Made by a program: the position numbers and the translations under genes
Shown here: positions 1 to 12,105 of the stretch, in pieces
Position numbering within the stretch: position 1 is the stretch's first letter
Layout: each line of letters begins with the position of its first letter
Notes under the pieces: model-generated
The model's input: the letters and a program-made list of their open reading frames with translations, nothing else
Databases searched by the model: none
What the model was told of the DNA's origin: nothing
Assembly (NCBI GenBank): GCA_032158265.1
Contig: JAVTIF010000001.1
Location: 744,001-808,000, forward strand
DNA length: 64,000 bases
From: Bacidia rubella
Taxonomy: Eukaryota; Ascomycota; Lecanoromycetes; Lecanorales; Ramalinaceae
Reading direction: 5' to 3'

Positions 1-800
1 CGAAATTATAACTATAAAATCGACTTAACTAGTAAAATAAAAAACTTGCTAAAATCAAAACTATATAATATAAACTATTATTATTTATAAAAAATTAAAA
101 AATATCTAGATAATAATTTAGCTAAAAATTTTATTATTTTATTTAAAGCATTATATATATTATTTATTCTATTTGTATTAGAAAATATAGTAGTCTACGC
201 TTTTATATTAATTACTAGAAGCTTAATAATATTACAAAAAATTATTATTATTTATTGCTATTAATTGAAAAAGCAATAGCTAAAATAGCTAGATATAAAT
301 ATTTATCTAAAATCGATATTATATCGGTATTTAATAGAATAAAAATAGATTTAAATAACGAAAAATATAATTTTTTCTTAATTTATTTCAATATATATAT
401 ATATAAAGTTTTACCTTTTAAACTCTTAAATAGACTAGTGTTATAGTAAAATTATATTAATAACGTATTATTCGAATATATTAATAAGTTTTATTAAGTT
501 TATATAAATAATATCTTTATTTACAATAAAATTTTTAAAGAATATAAAAAATATATTTGCTAAGTTTTTTAAAAATTCCGAATAGCGGATTTATAAATTA
601 ATATTAAAAAATATAAGTTTAATATTATTAAGACTAAGTTCTTTAAAGTTATTATTAGCGGTAACAATATCGAAATAAATTTAAAAAAGATTAAGACTAT
701 TATATTATAGCAAATACTAATAATAATAAAGCAAGTCCAAAAATTCTTCAACTTTTATAATTTTTATTGCAAATTTATAAAGAACTTTAGAAAAATAATA
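1..800 (+). pseudogene. reverse transcriptase domain remnant (gypsy)
   Basis: Read on the plus strand with stops taken as mutated Gln/Trp codons, this is a Ty3/gypsy reverse transcriptase. Visible pieces: LSKIDIISVFNRIKID at about 300-350 (the K-x-D-[IL]-x-x-A-[FY] catalytic block), YKVLPFKL near 402-425 (family VLPFGLTN), YINNIFIYNK at 500-530 (family YIDDILIYS, so one catalytic Asp has become Asn by G-to-A), and the thumb/connection FKVIISGNNIEI near 640-675. The stretch 255-446 is the longest uninterrupted piece, 63 codons. The first bases are already inside the domain, so the 5' part lies outside the window. Confidence 0.85.
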
Positions 801-859
801 AAAGCGTTAATTAATTCTATATATAAAAATATAAAATAAATATAAAGTTATAAAATAAA

Positions 860-1310
860 AAAGTCGTTTAGTATATTAAAAAAGATAATAATAAAAACTC
901 TAGTATTATATTATTTTAATTTAAACTTAAAATATATTCTAAAAACTAACTTTTTAAATAAAATTAATAATAATATATTATTATAAAGAAACAATAAAAA
1001 TAAGATATATTTGATTATATTTTATAGTAAAAATCTATATCTAGCAGAGTAAAATTATAATATATATAATAAAAAGTTTTTAGCTATTATCTATACTTTT
1101 AAATACTAGCAATCTAAGCTAAAAACTATTAAAATTCTAGTATAAATTTTAACCGACTATAAAAATTTTAAAATTTTTATAATAATTAAAAAACTATTTA
1201 AAAGACAAGTATAATAAATTAAGATTTTATTACGTTATAATTTTAAAATTTATTATTATACTAGTAAAAGCAATATTCAAGTGAATATTTTAACTCGTTA
1301 AAAACATAAA
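860..1310 (+). pseudogene. RNase H domain remnant (gypsy)
   Basis: This continues the reverse transcriptase frame. Readable blocks are FYSKNLYLAE with NYNIYNKKFLAII (about 1020-1090; family FYSKNLSPAE and NYEIYDKELLAII), ILTDYKNFKIF (about 1147-1180; family TDHKNLEYF, His changed to Tyr by C-to-T) and the closing SNIQVNILTR near 1270-1300 (family N.KADALTR). Spacing fits a gypsy RNase H that degrades the RNA strand of the hybrid during reverse transcription. Several in-frame TAA/TAG codons replace Gln and Trp, so it is inactive. Confidence 0.8.
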
Positions 1311-1649
1311 AACTAATAAAAACAAGAAAACTATTAAGTTTTATTATTACTAGATAAGTTCGATTTCTTGTTATTATAAAAAAAAACAGTTTTAAAGCTT
1401 ATTAATATATAAAACTATTTAGTAGGCTAATAATATTAATAAAAACTATATTCGTTACCGAAAAACTATTAAACGAGAAACAATCGATTATATTGATAAT
1501 ACTAGTTTTAAAATATATAAAAAGTAAATAACAAATATTATACTAACAAGATAAGCTATAAATATTTTAATCTTAGATTATTTATTTTATCAAAAAGATT
1601 TATAATTAGAAACTAGTCGGTTATCTAAAAATAAATAAAACCGCCGAAA

Positions 1650-2300
1650 TAATCAAACGATATTATTATTAATCCGGAATAATAAAAACTATTAAGCAAT
1701 ATATTATTAACTATTATATTTGCCAATAAATAAAAATACTTTATAATAGATTAAATAGTTTATTATATTTTTTACTAGTATTCTAATAAGAATAATAAGA
1801 TTTCGGAATAGATTTTATTATTAGTTTTCTAGAATATTAGAAAATAAATAATATTTTAACTATTATATATTGTTTTAATAAAAATAAAAACTATATACTA
1901 ATATATTGCGACGAGCTAGAAACGTTATTAGAAAAAACTATTTATATTCTTATTCGCGAAGTTATTATTCAATATAGATTACCGGATAATATAGTATTAA
2001 ATCGCGGATTTTAATTCGTATTAACGTTATAGAAGTTATTATATATTAGATTTAGTATTAATAGTAATAAGTTAATAATATATTATTTTAAAACCGATAA
2101 ACAAACCGAATAAGCTAATTAAAATATTAATATATATTTAAAAACGTTTATTAATTATTATTAAAATAATTAAATAGATTTACTATTAATAATAAAACTA
2201 GTTTATAATAATTTCGAAATAACAATTACCGGAACAACTCTATTTTTCGTTAATTATAAATATTATTTTAGAATAAACTTCGAACTAAATAATATTCTAT
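1650..2300 (+). pseudogene. integrase remnant (zinc-binding and core)
   Basis: Plus strand. The HHCC zinc-binding part is visible at about 1655-1760 (KRYYY then YYICQ, family RYYWPGM and CHICRR). The catalytic core starts with DFGIDFIISFLE near 1799-1835 (first Asp of the D,D-35-E triad kept). It continues through RLPDNIVLNRGF near 1977-2010 (family LPDTIVSDRGSQF; the second Asp appears as Asn) and NINIYLKTFINYY near 2125-2160, to TGTTLFFVNY near 2230-2262, the usual end of the core (TGTTPFFANYG). Many Gln/Trp codons are stops. The order and motifs leave little doubt about the family. Confidence 0.85.
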
Positions 2301-2699
2301 ATAAAATACAATACAATTAATAGCTAGCTATTTAAGCTATTAATATTTCTAGTAAAATACAAGCTATTTTAGGAAAAATACGAATCAATATAAAAAAGAC
2401 TTAAAACTAAATAGTTAAATATATTAATTGTCGCTGTAAAAACGTTATATATAAAGTCGGCGACTAGATATAATTTAATATAAAAAATATCTAAATTAGC
2501 TATTCTAGCAAGAAATTAAATAATAAATAAATTAAATCGTTTAAAATTTAAAAAAAAATCGGTTATTTATACGAATTAAATCTGTTTAGAATAATAAAAT
2601 AGTTTAAAATATTTTATATTAAACTGCTCTATAAAGATTTAAATAATTTATTATTAAAATAAAACAATTTAGAGTTTAAAACGATTATTGTTAATAAAT

Positions 2700-2880
2700 A
2701 AATAAAATACAAACTCGAATGGATTCTAGCTTCTAAACGCTTTTATAAATAAATATTATTTAAAATAAAATAGATAAACTAGGAATATAACAATAAATAA
2801 TATAAAGCTAAAAGTTTTAATAACTTATAGAATATTATCGACGATTATTATAAGCGATATTTACAGTCGCTAAATAGTTC
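2700..2880 (+). pseudogene. C-terminal chromodomain remnant of chromovirus integrase
   Basis: About 400 bp after the integrase core the same reading gives WILASKRFYK (2719-2750), then a beta-strand segment with Trp codons turned to stops, then NIIDDYYKRYL (about 2831-2863). Chromovirus chromodomains read [EY]-x-[VI]-E-x-I-L-x-S-R-x-x, then V-K-W, then an acidic-aromatic helix ending HxxxP. The aromatic cage residues can be matched only partly because of RIP. In living elements this domain steers integration towards methylated histone H3 (known for MAGGY-type elements), which would fit a heterochromatic location. Confidence 0.7.
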
Positions 2881-3233
2881 TAAAAATAACTATTGTTTTA
2901 AATAGCGTAAAAAACTATTTCGAAAATAATATAAATATTTTATATAGCTAGCAATTTTAGACCGGTTTAAATCGTGTAAAAATATAGTTTTAATAATCAA
3001 TAAAATCGCAACGTAAGTATTTTAATTATATATTTTATTTATATACTATATTTATAAAATTTGCTATAGAATTACTATATTAACGCTTATATTCCAATCT
3101 AATATAGACTAGCTCCGTATTTATTTTAAAAATATAAATATTTTTTTTTCTTTTTTTTTATATATATATTTTTTCTATACCGCTAAAAAAGCGGCGAAAA
3201 TATTAGTAGAAAGACTTATATAAATAATAAATA

Positions 3234-3336
3234 TAGTTATAACGCTATATAGTATATTTTAAAAAATATCTCTAAGCTAGTATAATAACTAAATTAGTAT
3301 TTTAATAGTAAGCTATAATAATAAACTAGTTTCTTT
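3234..3336. repeat. 100-bp direct repeat, copy 1
   Basis: The segment beginning GTTATAACGCTATATAGTAT recurs at 3677-3770 in the same orientation. Shared blocks are GTTATAACGCTATAT, AAATTAGTATT.TAATAGTA and ATAATAA.AACTAG, with mostly C/T and G/A differences. It begins next to the purine-rich end of the chromovirus, so it may be the start of that element's 3' LTR. An internal LTR repeat or a small separate element is also possible. Confidence 0.55.
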
Positions 3337-3676
3337 TCGAATATATAATACAATAAGTAACAATTGCAAATATTTTTACAGGCAAGTTTATTACACTATT
3401 ATCGCTATTTCCGCGGTATAGTTTTTTTCTTATTATTATTACTAGTTCCGTTTTTTAAAATTATCGCTATCGATTTTGAAATTTTTTTAGAAAAAAAGTA
3501 TTCTAGAAAGCTATTATATTAAAACTAGCTCTAGGCTCTTTCTTATAGTATAAATTTTTTTTCTTTTTTTTCTTTTTTTTCTTTTTTTATTATTATTATT
3601 AACGGCTTATATTAGCCCTAGGGCAGCGCCGCCGTTTTTACTAAAAAAAGCTTAAATTTAAAAAAAACGTCTAAGC

Positions 3677-3770
3677 GGTTATAACGCTATATAATATGTT
3701 TTAAAAGGCATTTTTATACTAATATAAACAATAAATTAGTATTCTAATAGTATATTATAATAAAAACTAG
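3677..3770. repeat. 100-bp direct repeat, copy 2
   Basis: Same orientation partner of 3234-3336, 443 bp downstream. The 340 bp between the copies hold long T/C tracts (about 3540-3590) and no recognisable coding sequence. One reading is that 3234-3676 is a solo or terminal LTR whose first 100 bp are duplicated; the data do not decide this. Confidence 0.5.
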
Positions 3771-3949
3771 TATTTCTAGTAAAAATATAATAATATAAAT
3801 AACGGTTAAAAATAATTATAATAATAAATAAAACTATATAAAAGCTTAAAAGCTAGCTTATAAAATATTATAATATATTATAAAATTATAATAGATTTAA
3901 AAAAAGAAAATACTATTATAATCCGATCTAGTATATTTATTTTAATATT

Positions 3950-4200
3950 GCTCGATTAAACTTTAATATAGCTAGTAAAACTTCAGTTTAATAACTTTTA
4001 TTGTTATAAACTGAAGCTCAATATAAGGACATATTAGAAGCCAATATATTAAAGCTTTAACTTATAGTATTTAATATAAAATGCCTGCTCTTCTCTTTCT
4101 TTTCTTCTTTATCTTTAGTGTCTTCGTTAGTTAAAGCCCTATAAGAGCGGTTTTGCACTACTAAGCTAGGTAGACAGTTAATATTTAAAGATTATTATAA
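3950..4200 (-). repeat. R1 repeat family, copy A (inverted, with hairpin)
   Basis: The reverse complement matches 11872-12105 over about 230 bp and, more loosely, 7688-7862. Shared stretches include the GGGCTTTAACTAA-type block, an A/G-rich run, and TAATATGTCCTTATATTGAG. At 3981-4016 this copy holds an almost perfect palindrome: CTTCAGTTT-ATAAC pairs with GTTAT-AAACTGAAG. It is less RIP-mutated than its surroundings. It could be an LTR, a transposon end or a Helitron-like terminus. No protein evidence decides between these. Confidence 0.6.
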
Positions 4201-5960
4201 ATCAAGAAAAATGAAAAGTTTAGGTATTAACTCATAGAAAGATTAAATAAAATATACTTAATAATAAATATTTATAATATCTAGTTAAATAAATAAATAA
4301 ATTAGCGATCTATTTATAACTTATAAGTTTATAAAAATAATTTAAAATATTCTTACAAGTTTTTAAAAAAATATAATAAAAAGCATTTTAAATTTAAATT
4401 TAAAAATAAATATAAATATAAATAAATAGTTTATTTAAAAATTAGCTAAACTATTAAAATATCTATAAAGTTTTATAAATAATAATATATTATTATTAAA
4501 CATGATTATTCAATATATATATACTAAAAAGTCCCAAAATAGCTTAAAATATTAAAATATATATATTATTAGAGATAATATAAAAAGCTTAAAAAGCTAG
4601 TAATAGTTAATTATATATAAAAGGAAATTTAAAAGTAATCTAGAAACCTTTAGGGAATATTAGATATAATTAGAGATAACCTAGCTAGCGACCTTAAAAA
4701 AAGCTATATTAGATTGAAATAAAATCACTAGTAAACATTAGTAATAACTAAGTTAAATAGAAAACTTATAAAATAATAAAAAGGTTATAAATACTTTTTA
4801 AAAGCAATATTTTAACTCTTTGCTTAAATAATTATATTTAAAATATATGTTTAAAGTATAATATTAATGTAATAATAAAGAAAATAAATATTATAAATAT
4901 AAAATATTAAGAATTAAAAAAAATTATTCTTTTTTATAATTTTTACTATAACAATAGACTATATATATTACTTTGACTCTGAAAATTATATAGAAGTTAA
5001 AAACAATAAATTTTATATTTAAGAATTCAATCTAAGTATCTTTATATTTTTTATTATTATTATTTTTTTTTTAGCTGCTTTCTTAAATTCGTTTTTTTTT
5101 TAGAAATTAATATAGTATATTATTAAATTATTAAACTTATTTATATTTTAAATACAATAATTATATATATTAAACTAATAAATATACTTTATTACTATTT
5201 TATTTATATATTTTTAAAATACTTAATTACTATAACTATAAGTTACTAAAGCTAAAAAGCTATAAATACTTATTAATCTAATAAAAGACTTAAATAATTT
5301 TATAATTATAGTAATAAAGTGAATATAAAAAGTATAAAGTATAACTACTTTAATATATAAAGATAAAGAAGCAATTAAATACTTAAACAAAATTAAATAT
5401 ATTAACTAAATTAATATATATTTAGATAAAGTATAATTTTAATATAATAATACTTGAAAATAAACTATCTTTTTAAGAAAAGTAAGTGTTTTTTAATAGA
5501 CTTTATAAAATAAAGAAATATTTAATACTTCATTTAATATTATTATTATATTTATAGATAAAGTAAATAAAGCAGATATAATAGACGAAGCAAGTAGAAT
5601 AGGCGAAATAAACTAATAACTTAATATACATATTAGATTCTTAAAGTAAAACTATTTATATTTGAAGTTAAAGGCAAAGCCATTATCAAAATTATTATTA
5701 TTAAAGGCAAAGCTATTGCTTATACTAGAAGAAGAAATACTTAAGTTATTACTATTATATAGATAGTTATTAAAATATTTAAAGCTAATAGGTTTAAATT
5801 CATATAATAAGTTAATTCTTATTATTAAAATACTAAAAACTTATATAAACCATAATACTTTTAAAAATATATAAAGAATTTAGCTAAAAAAAAATTTAAA
5901 AGAATTATTATTATTATTTTCTTTTTATTTATATTAAAAAATATAATAAAATATATCTAG
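4200..5960 (+). pseudogene. Degraded protein-coding remnant, not identified
   Basis: The plus strand reads as Gln-, Lys- and Asn-rich protein with stops mostly TAA/TAG. From about 5240 to 5960 one frame is interrupted only by such codons and contains DEASRIGEINQQLN (with CAA restored at the stops) near 5585-5625. It then holds a short internal repeat: AAGGCAAAGC at 5671 recurs 33 bp later at 5704, in frame (KAKPL-type units). This looks like a disordered, Pro/Thr/Gln-rich tail of a retroelement polyprotein before RIP, but I do not recognise it. It lies just upstream of a gag-like segment. Confidence 0.35.
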
Positions 5961-7400
5961 TTTATTTTATATTTAATAATTATGAATATATTTATATTTA
6001 AACTTAGTAATTTAGTTTATAACTATTCAATTATATTATTCTATTAAAATATATATTATATAAGCGTAAAAATAAGTATTCTTAAAAATTTAAGCTTTTC
6101 TACTAAGATTACCAAATTATTTAATAATTTAATCTAATTAAATGGCCTAGGGGATTTAATTATAAAAGATTATATTAATTGTTTTCAGATTATTATATAT
6201 TCTATAGACAAGCTTAAGATATTCTTTTTATTAAAATACTAAAGTTTAAATATTTATTAATATTATAATAATATTAAAATATAATTATTTATATTAATAT
6301 ATTTAAACTTATTACATTTATATTAAAAACAGGTTATTAATTTTATTATTTTATTATAAGTTTTTGAATTATTTAATTAATATATATTTAATTACAATTA
6401 AATTTAATAATATAATAGAAATAATAAATATATAGGTATGAAAAAGATATTATTTTATTATTAGCTATAGCTTAATATTTGGCTATTTTATACTATTATA
6501 ATAAAGTTAAAATAAAGATTTATCTTTATATAAATATAAAAGTAACTAATTTATATAAATATTATTTTATTAAATTAACTAGATTTTTAATATTAAATAT
6601 ACAATTTATTTATTTAAATAAATAAAAAATAACTAGTAATATATAGATATTATTTTGTTATTAATTAAATTACTTTTCCTATTAAGAAAGCTATAGTTTT
6701 TTCTATTAATTTATTTAATTATAAGTTATAATTAAAAAAAACTTAAAAAAAACTTTGAAAATTCTTTAAAAAAATTAAATAAAGACTTAAAATTTATTAT
6801 TTATTAATCTAAATATGTTGCGCTTGCAATAAAATATATTATAGCTAAAATCTATAATATTTTACTTAATTATTAGCTAATTTATATTATTAGTTAAATA
6901 TCGGCTTATATTCTATAGTTTATTACTTATTTTAATATTTTTACCGTTTATATAATATAATTAGCTTAATTTAATAATAATAAATATCTAGAATTCTACA
7001 ATATATTAAATAATAAAAAAATGAAATAATATAGAACTTTTTTTATAAGGTTTTTTAAAAAGTTTTAATAAGCTTATAATATTAAACTAATATAAAAGAA
7101 AAGTATATATTATAAAAATATATTAATTATTTATTTTAAATATAACTATTATAGTATATTTAAATTTATATAATAGAATATATAGCTAAGGTATATATAA
7201 ATATATTTATATTCTAAATAGCTATATTATTACTATTCTGGGTTGTTAAAGATAATATTTTTGATAAGAAAATAGTTATAATACTTAATATAATCAATTA
7301 GCTATTAAAATCGCTTTGTATAAAGACTTTTAAGAGTTTAAAGCTAGATATAAAGAATAATAAAATTAGGATATAAGATTAACCCTGGGATTATATATAA
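5960..7400 (+). pseudogene. Possible gag-like remnant of an LTR element
   Basis: On the plus strand at about 6080-6220 one frame reads SILKNLSFSTKITKLFNNL followed by NGLGDLIIKDYI and FQIIIYSIDKLKI. That resembles the copia-type gag block in which a short helix pair precedes GL/GDLxxY and later a hydrophobic patch. The rest to 7400 is too damaged to assign. If correct, this would be the capsid protein of an element whose pol is missing. Evidence is by eye only and modest. Confidence 0.35.
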
Positions 7401-7429
7401 ATAGATAGAGATCCTTAGATGTCAATAGC

Positions 7430-7560
7430 AAGAATCAATTCTATCTTAATATGTTAACTTTTTCGCTGCACTGCTAGTCCTCTTATAAAAGACTTATAGA
7501 CCTATTCTTATACTTGTATGCCACACTGCGTTTATCTATTATAATTTGTAAATATATATT
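7430..7560. other. Less mutated segment, possible LTR edge
   Basis: Around 7437-7515 G+C is visibly higher than on both sides (GCTGCACTGCTAGTCCTC, ATGCCACACTGCG), and the block starts TGTTAAC, as an LTR might. No second copy was found in the window, so it may be a solo LTR or unique sequence that escaped RIP. Confidence 0.25.
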
Positions 7561-7687
7561 TAACAAATAAAAACGAGAATATTTATTTACTTTTTATATA
7601 ATAGAATTAAATTAAATTCTACTTGTCTTTCTAATTAATAAAAACTTATTAATAGTATTTCTTAAAAATTTTTATTAAATATCAATT

Positions 7688-7862
7688 TAATTTAATAATA
7701 TAAAACTGTTTTTATAAAGCTCTAATTAATAAAAATACTAAAAAGAAAAAGAAAAAGAAAAAGAAAAAGAAAAAGAAAAAGAAAAAGAGAAAGAGAAAGA
7801 GCCTCTATCTTATATTAATATACTATGTTAAAACTTTGGTATGTCGATTTTTAATACTATTT
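7688..7862 (+). repeat. R1 repeat family, copy B (partial)
   Basis: This shares with copy C the block from TATAAAACTGTTTTTATAAA to the A/G-rich run and, less well, the following TATGTCGATTT. The A/G run is expanded here into a hexanucleotide repeat. Same orientation as copy C and opposite to copy A. Confidence 0.5.
7739..7801. repeat. (AAAAAG)n simple repeat
   Basis: About ten hexamer units, changing to AAAGAG near the right end. It sits inside the R1 copy B at the place where the other copies have a shorter A/G-rich tract, so it is probably a local expansion of that tract. Confidence 0.95.
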
Positions 7863-7869
7863 TATATTA

Positions 7870-9180
7870 AAATCTAATTAAATTGAAAAAACCTTTTTTT
7901 AAAGTTTTATTAGTTGTACTAGCTATGCTATTAATTAGGATTCTAATAATATTTTTTTCTTAAATATATTATATTTTTACAATATTATATATGTAAATCT
8001 AAGCTTTTCTTATAGCTTCGAGCTCTAGAAGCGGTTTTAATAGCGTTGGTCATAATCTAAAAATATTAGTTTTGTAAATAATAGTAATTAGATTATAAAT
8101 TTTATATAATATAGAATATTTATTAAATAAATAAAAAAATCGATAATAATAATATAATAAAATAGCAAAACAACGAAGTAGATTTATATATTATAAGGAG
8201 GTTTTTTAGAGAAATTATTTTTACTTGTAATTATAATTTAATTATAATTTATTATATTATATTATTATTAAAAATATTAGTTTTTAATAGAACCCGCTAT
8301 TAATATCTTAATTTACTATTTATATTAATATAAAAATACTTTTTAAAGTATATTATATAGTAAAACAAATACTAATATAACTATTAATAAAAACTTTTAA
8401 TAAAAATTCTTAATTGTTTCTAAGCGGGTTTCTTGCTTATTCTAGTTAAAATAAGAAAATAAAAAAAGAAGAAAACAAAGAAAAAATATTTGTCTTTTAG
8501 ATATAAATAGAAAGCTAGTTTTAATATAGTAGCTCTCTAGAATACTCTTTTTTAAGGAAAACTTTTAAGATAGCAATAGTAATAAAAAGAACAGAGCAGT
8601 ATTTATAATAATATTAATAACAATATTAATAATAGTATTAACAACGAAATTTCTATATACTATATAAATAATAAAAATTAAAGATAAAAAGTAAAGAAGC
8701 TATTTATTAATATATTTTGAATTAAACTAATACTAATTCTATTGATTATTTTAAACTTATTTCTATAAATACTAAGTAAATCTAAAGTATTAAAACAAGT
8801 ATTTTATAGATCTGCTTAAATTTATATATTTTTTAGCTCTTTAGTTTTATTTATTAGTGTTGATAAAATAAATAAAATAGGTTTCAAAATAATTATAAAT
8901 ATATAATATATAAGTATATACCTTATATTTATTATATATATTTTTACAAGCAAATTGAATTCAATTATATAAAAAATAATATTCAATACTTTTTAAAATA
9001 TATAATTTTGTTTAAAAGTTAGTAATAACAAAATAATAAAGTAATTTATTTTAAAACTTATATTAGAGTAAATAATAAGTAAATAGAAAACCTTTATATA
9101 AATAATAATTATTTTAAAAAAATTAACATAATAATAAAAATAATTAGAAATTGTAAAACAAATATATTAATTTTAATTAT
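7870..9180. other. AT-rich sequence, nothing recognised
   Basis: I see no readable protein motif, long repeat or RNA on either strand. Composition and TpA density are the same as in the elements around it, so it is probably more eroded repeat DNA. Confidence 0.5.
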
Positions 9181-11870
9181 ATTTATAAAATACTTTTTAT
9201 AGCTATTTTAAATCGCTTAAATCGCTTAGAAATACTATAAAACTAATTAATAAACTTAAATAATATAAACTATAATATGTTTATTTATTTTTAATTTATT
9301 ATAACTATTGCAATTATTATTATTCTTATATAGCTAATTGTTAAATTGTTTTTTTAAGTAATATTAATTTCATTCCTTATTTATTAAGTCTTTCAATAGT
9401 TATTTTTAATAAAACTATTATTAATATAATAATAACTTTGCAATTGAAAATAACTAATAAATTGCTATTATAATAACTATACTACTATTTTATCGATAGA
9501 GCTAAGCTTTTTTAAAAAAGTTATTTACTAATTATAATATTATTATTAGCTAAAACTATATAATTCTCGTTATTAAACCGTAGATTTCTTGTTTTATAGC
9601 TATTTTTTTAATCGATTAAACTCCTTATACTAGAATAAACTTGCTAATAGATTTTATATATAATTCTTTGATAATTATAAAAATTATTATTCTTAATATA
9701 ATAAACCGTAGCTATTTAAGCTTATAAAAAATAGTGAAACGAGCGTAAAAGTCTATAATAGTTATATATAGCTTTTTTATTAATATTGAAACTATTACTA
9801 TTAAAAAATAAATAATTGAAGAAAAAATAAGTAAAATAATACTATTATAGAACTACTTAGAACTAAAAAAGATTAAAAATAGTAACAATTAAAATAACTC
9901 TATAAATCTTAAATTTATTATAAGAATACTTAGAACTATTATTAAATTATAATAAAGTAAAAATAGAATAGCTAAAATAAAATAAAATAGATATTATTTT
10001 ATATTATTTGATTTTAAATAAAAATAAAGTTATTAAAGAAATAAAAAATAATTAAATAGTATCTTATTAAGCGATTTCCACTAATAATATAAAAAAAGCT
10101 AACGCTTTACTTCAAAACAATAAGTTGTTTTTCTTATTATAGTCTATATAATAGTAATATTATTAAAAGAATAAAAAACTATAATATATTAATAATAAGT
10201 TCCGGTTGTTTTTACTTATTTAACTCCGAAAATCAAATTAAAAAGGCATAAATAATAGTTTGTTTAGTAGCTATTATTAATAAAAAAATTCGAAATCATT
10301 ATTAAAAAACGGAATTAATATCATTGCTTTTATTTTAGTTTTTTTTCTTGTTACTTTCGTTGCTTTCGTTGCTTTTATTATAATTTTTTAAGGAAAATAT
10401 TTTCAACTTCTAGTTGTTTTAGCTTGTTTTTAATATAGTTTTTTTTATATAGCTTTTTTAATCTCTTAAATTATATATTCAAATTTTTTTTTTAGTATTT
10501 TAGTTATTTATATAATAATAGCTAGTAAAAAGCCTTTTAATATTTATTAGTTAAGCGCTTAAAAATAATAAAATTAGATTATAATAACATAAAAATTAAG
10601 AAGTTGTTTTATATTTATAAAGCTTATATATGAATTTCTTTAATTAGATAATCTACTACTTAGTTTTTTATATATAATTTTTATAATCTTATTTATTCGG
10701 ATTATTGTTTAAGGTTTTTTATAATATTCTATAATTTTATACTAATAATTTATTTTAAATCTTAATATTCTAATTGAATTTAAAATTAATAGAATATAAT
10801 TCAAGTTACTAGATCAAATAAGTATATTATTATATTTAGTAATATTAACTTTATTGCAATGATACTAGATAATAAATAATATCTAGATAAAAAGAAGAGT
10901 TTAAAAAAGTAATTTATTATTATTTATTAATAACGAAGTTAATTTAATAGCTACTTCATATATATATACTAAGCAAAAAAAAAGTAATACTATAAAAATC
11001 TATTTATTAGAAGAAAGAAAAGCGACGCTCTTGTTGTAAGTATACACTATATAAAGTATATTCTATACTATATATTTTAAAGAAGGAAAATCTAGTACTA
11101 TATATATTATAACTAAATTTTTTTTTTAAATAATTTAGAAATAAAGAATTAAATTAATTATAATTTTAATAATAAAAATAGCTTATTATTGAATATTCTA
11201 AATATTTTTAGTTCTATTAATAATATAATAATAATTAGCCTTTTTTTTTAGAGTTTTATAATTTTATTGTTTTTATTATTATAAAATTTCTTTAGTTTCT
11301 TAACTATTTATACTATTAATATAATATAATTTACAAATAATTACAATATTTTAATTATTATTAATAGGTTTTTAAATCCTTTTTTAATATTAATATATGT
11401 TTCAAGTTATTTAATAATAATAATATTCTATAAAAACTTACTAATTTAATAAATATAAAAGAGATTAAGATAATAAAATAATTAATTAATTAATTTAAGT
11501 CTTTTTTAAATAAATAGAGAGTCTTTCAGATACAACTAGTTTATTTATTATTAAAAATCATATTAATATTAATACATTAATATATTATATAAGTATAAAG
11601 ATTTTTTATTTGAATAATATTATTTTTAAAATTATTTATTTATAATTTACTAAATTGCTTTTTTAATAGTTAGTTTTTATTAATATTAAATTATTTTTCT
11701 AACAATTAAATTTTATTGATTAATATAGATTGCTATTAAAATACAATAGAATTTAGTTGCTAAAACTATAGAACTTAATATTAAAACGGATTAAATTATT
11801 TATATTTTAAAAGAGATTTTATTTTATAATATTATTCTTTAAATGTTATAATAATTAAGGATTTTTAATA
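9180..11870. other. Unassigned degraded sequence, probably coding in origin
   Basis: G+C is slightly higher between about 9480 and 10400. Several plus-strand frames stay open apart from TAA/TAG for 100 or more codons, for example around 9300-9900 and 10500-10960. The minus strand of 10320-10400 reads as a Lys/Ser/Asn-rich tail (ATKATKVTRKK). Basic C-terminal tails occur in fungal Tc1/pogo-type transposases, but I could not find a DDE core, so no family is claimed. A palindrome-free, repeat-free stretch runs from 11000 to 11870. Confidence 0.35.
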
Positions 11871-11871
11871 T

Positions 11872-12105
11872 AATATTAATGATTTATTTATCTTAGTAGT
11901 ATAAAACTATTCTTATAGAGCTTTAACTAATAAAAATATTAAGAAAAGAAGAGAAAAAAAAGAGAAAAGCAGGTATTTTATACTAAGTATTATAAGCTAA
12001 GGCTTTAATATATTAACTCTTAATATGTCCTTATATTGAGTTTTAGTTTGCAATAATAAGAGTTATTAAACCAAGGTTTTATTATCTATACTAAGATTCA
12101 ACTAA
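11872..12105 (+). repeat. R1 repeat family, copy C
   Basis: Inverted match to copy A and direct match to copy B. The hairpin of copy A is recognisable but mutated here (GTTTTAGTTTGCAATAATAA, then AGTTATTAAACC). The copy ends where the left LTR-like repeat of the next unit begins, so that unit may have inserted at or near its edge. Confidence 0.6.

Larger units (their letters stand above)
1..3233 (+). mobile_element. RIP-degraded Ty3/gypsy chromovirus, 3' part
   Basis: This is the 3' part of an LTR retrotransposon; gag and protease would lie left of the window. In one plus-strand reading, reverse transcriptase, RNase H, integrase and a C-terminal chromodomain follow in the normal Ty3/gypsy order, which with the chromodomain places it among chromoviruses (MAGGY/Tf1-like). 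Interruptions are almost all TAA or TAG at Gln or Trp positions, as RIP would make. The coding part ends near 2990. From there to 3233 there is AT-rich, partly homopyrimidine sequence that ends in a purine-rich stretch (about 3190-3215), a plausible polypurine tract before a 3' LTR. It cannot be functional. The element name is not determined. Confidence 0.85.

Noticed and set aside
569..751. Minus-strand 60-codon open frame
   Set aside because: It lies opposite the clear plus-strand reverse transcriptase; its Ile/Leu-rich content is the mirror of AT-rich coding sequence.
1635..1665. Second copy of the ACCGCCGAA inverted-repeat end
   Set aside because: The short match lies inside the integrase remnant and does not extend.
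9180..10450. Tc1/pogo transposase
   Set aside because: Only a basic tail-like stretch was seen; no DDE motifs or inverted ends could be shown.
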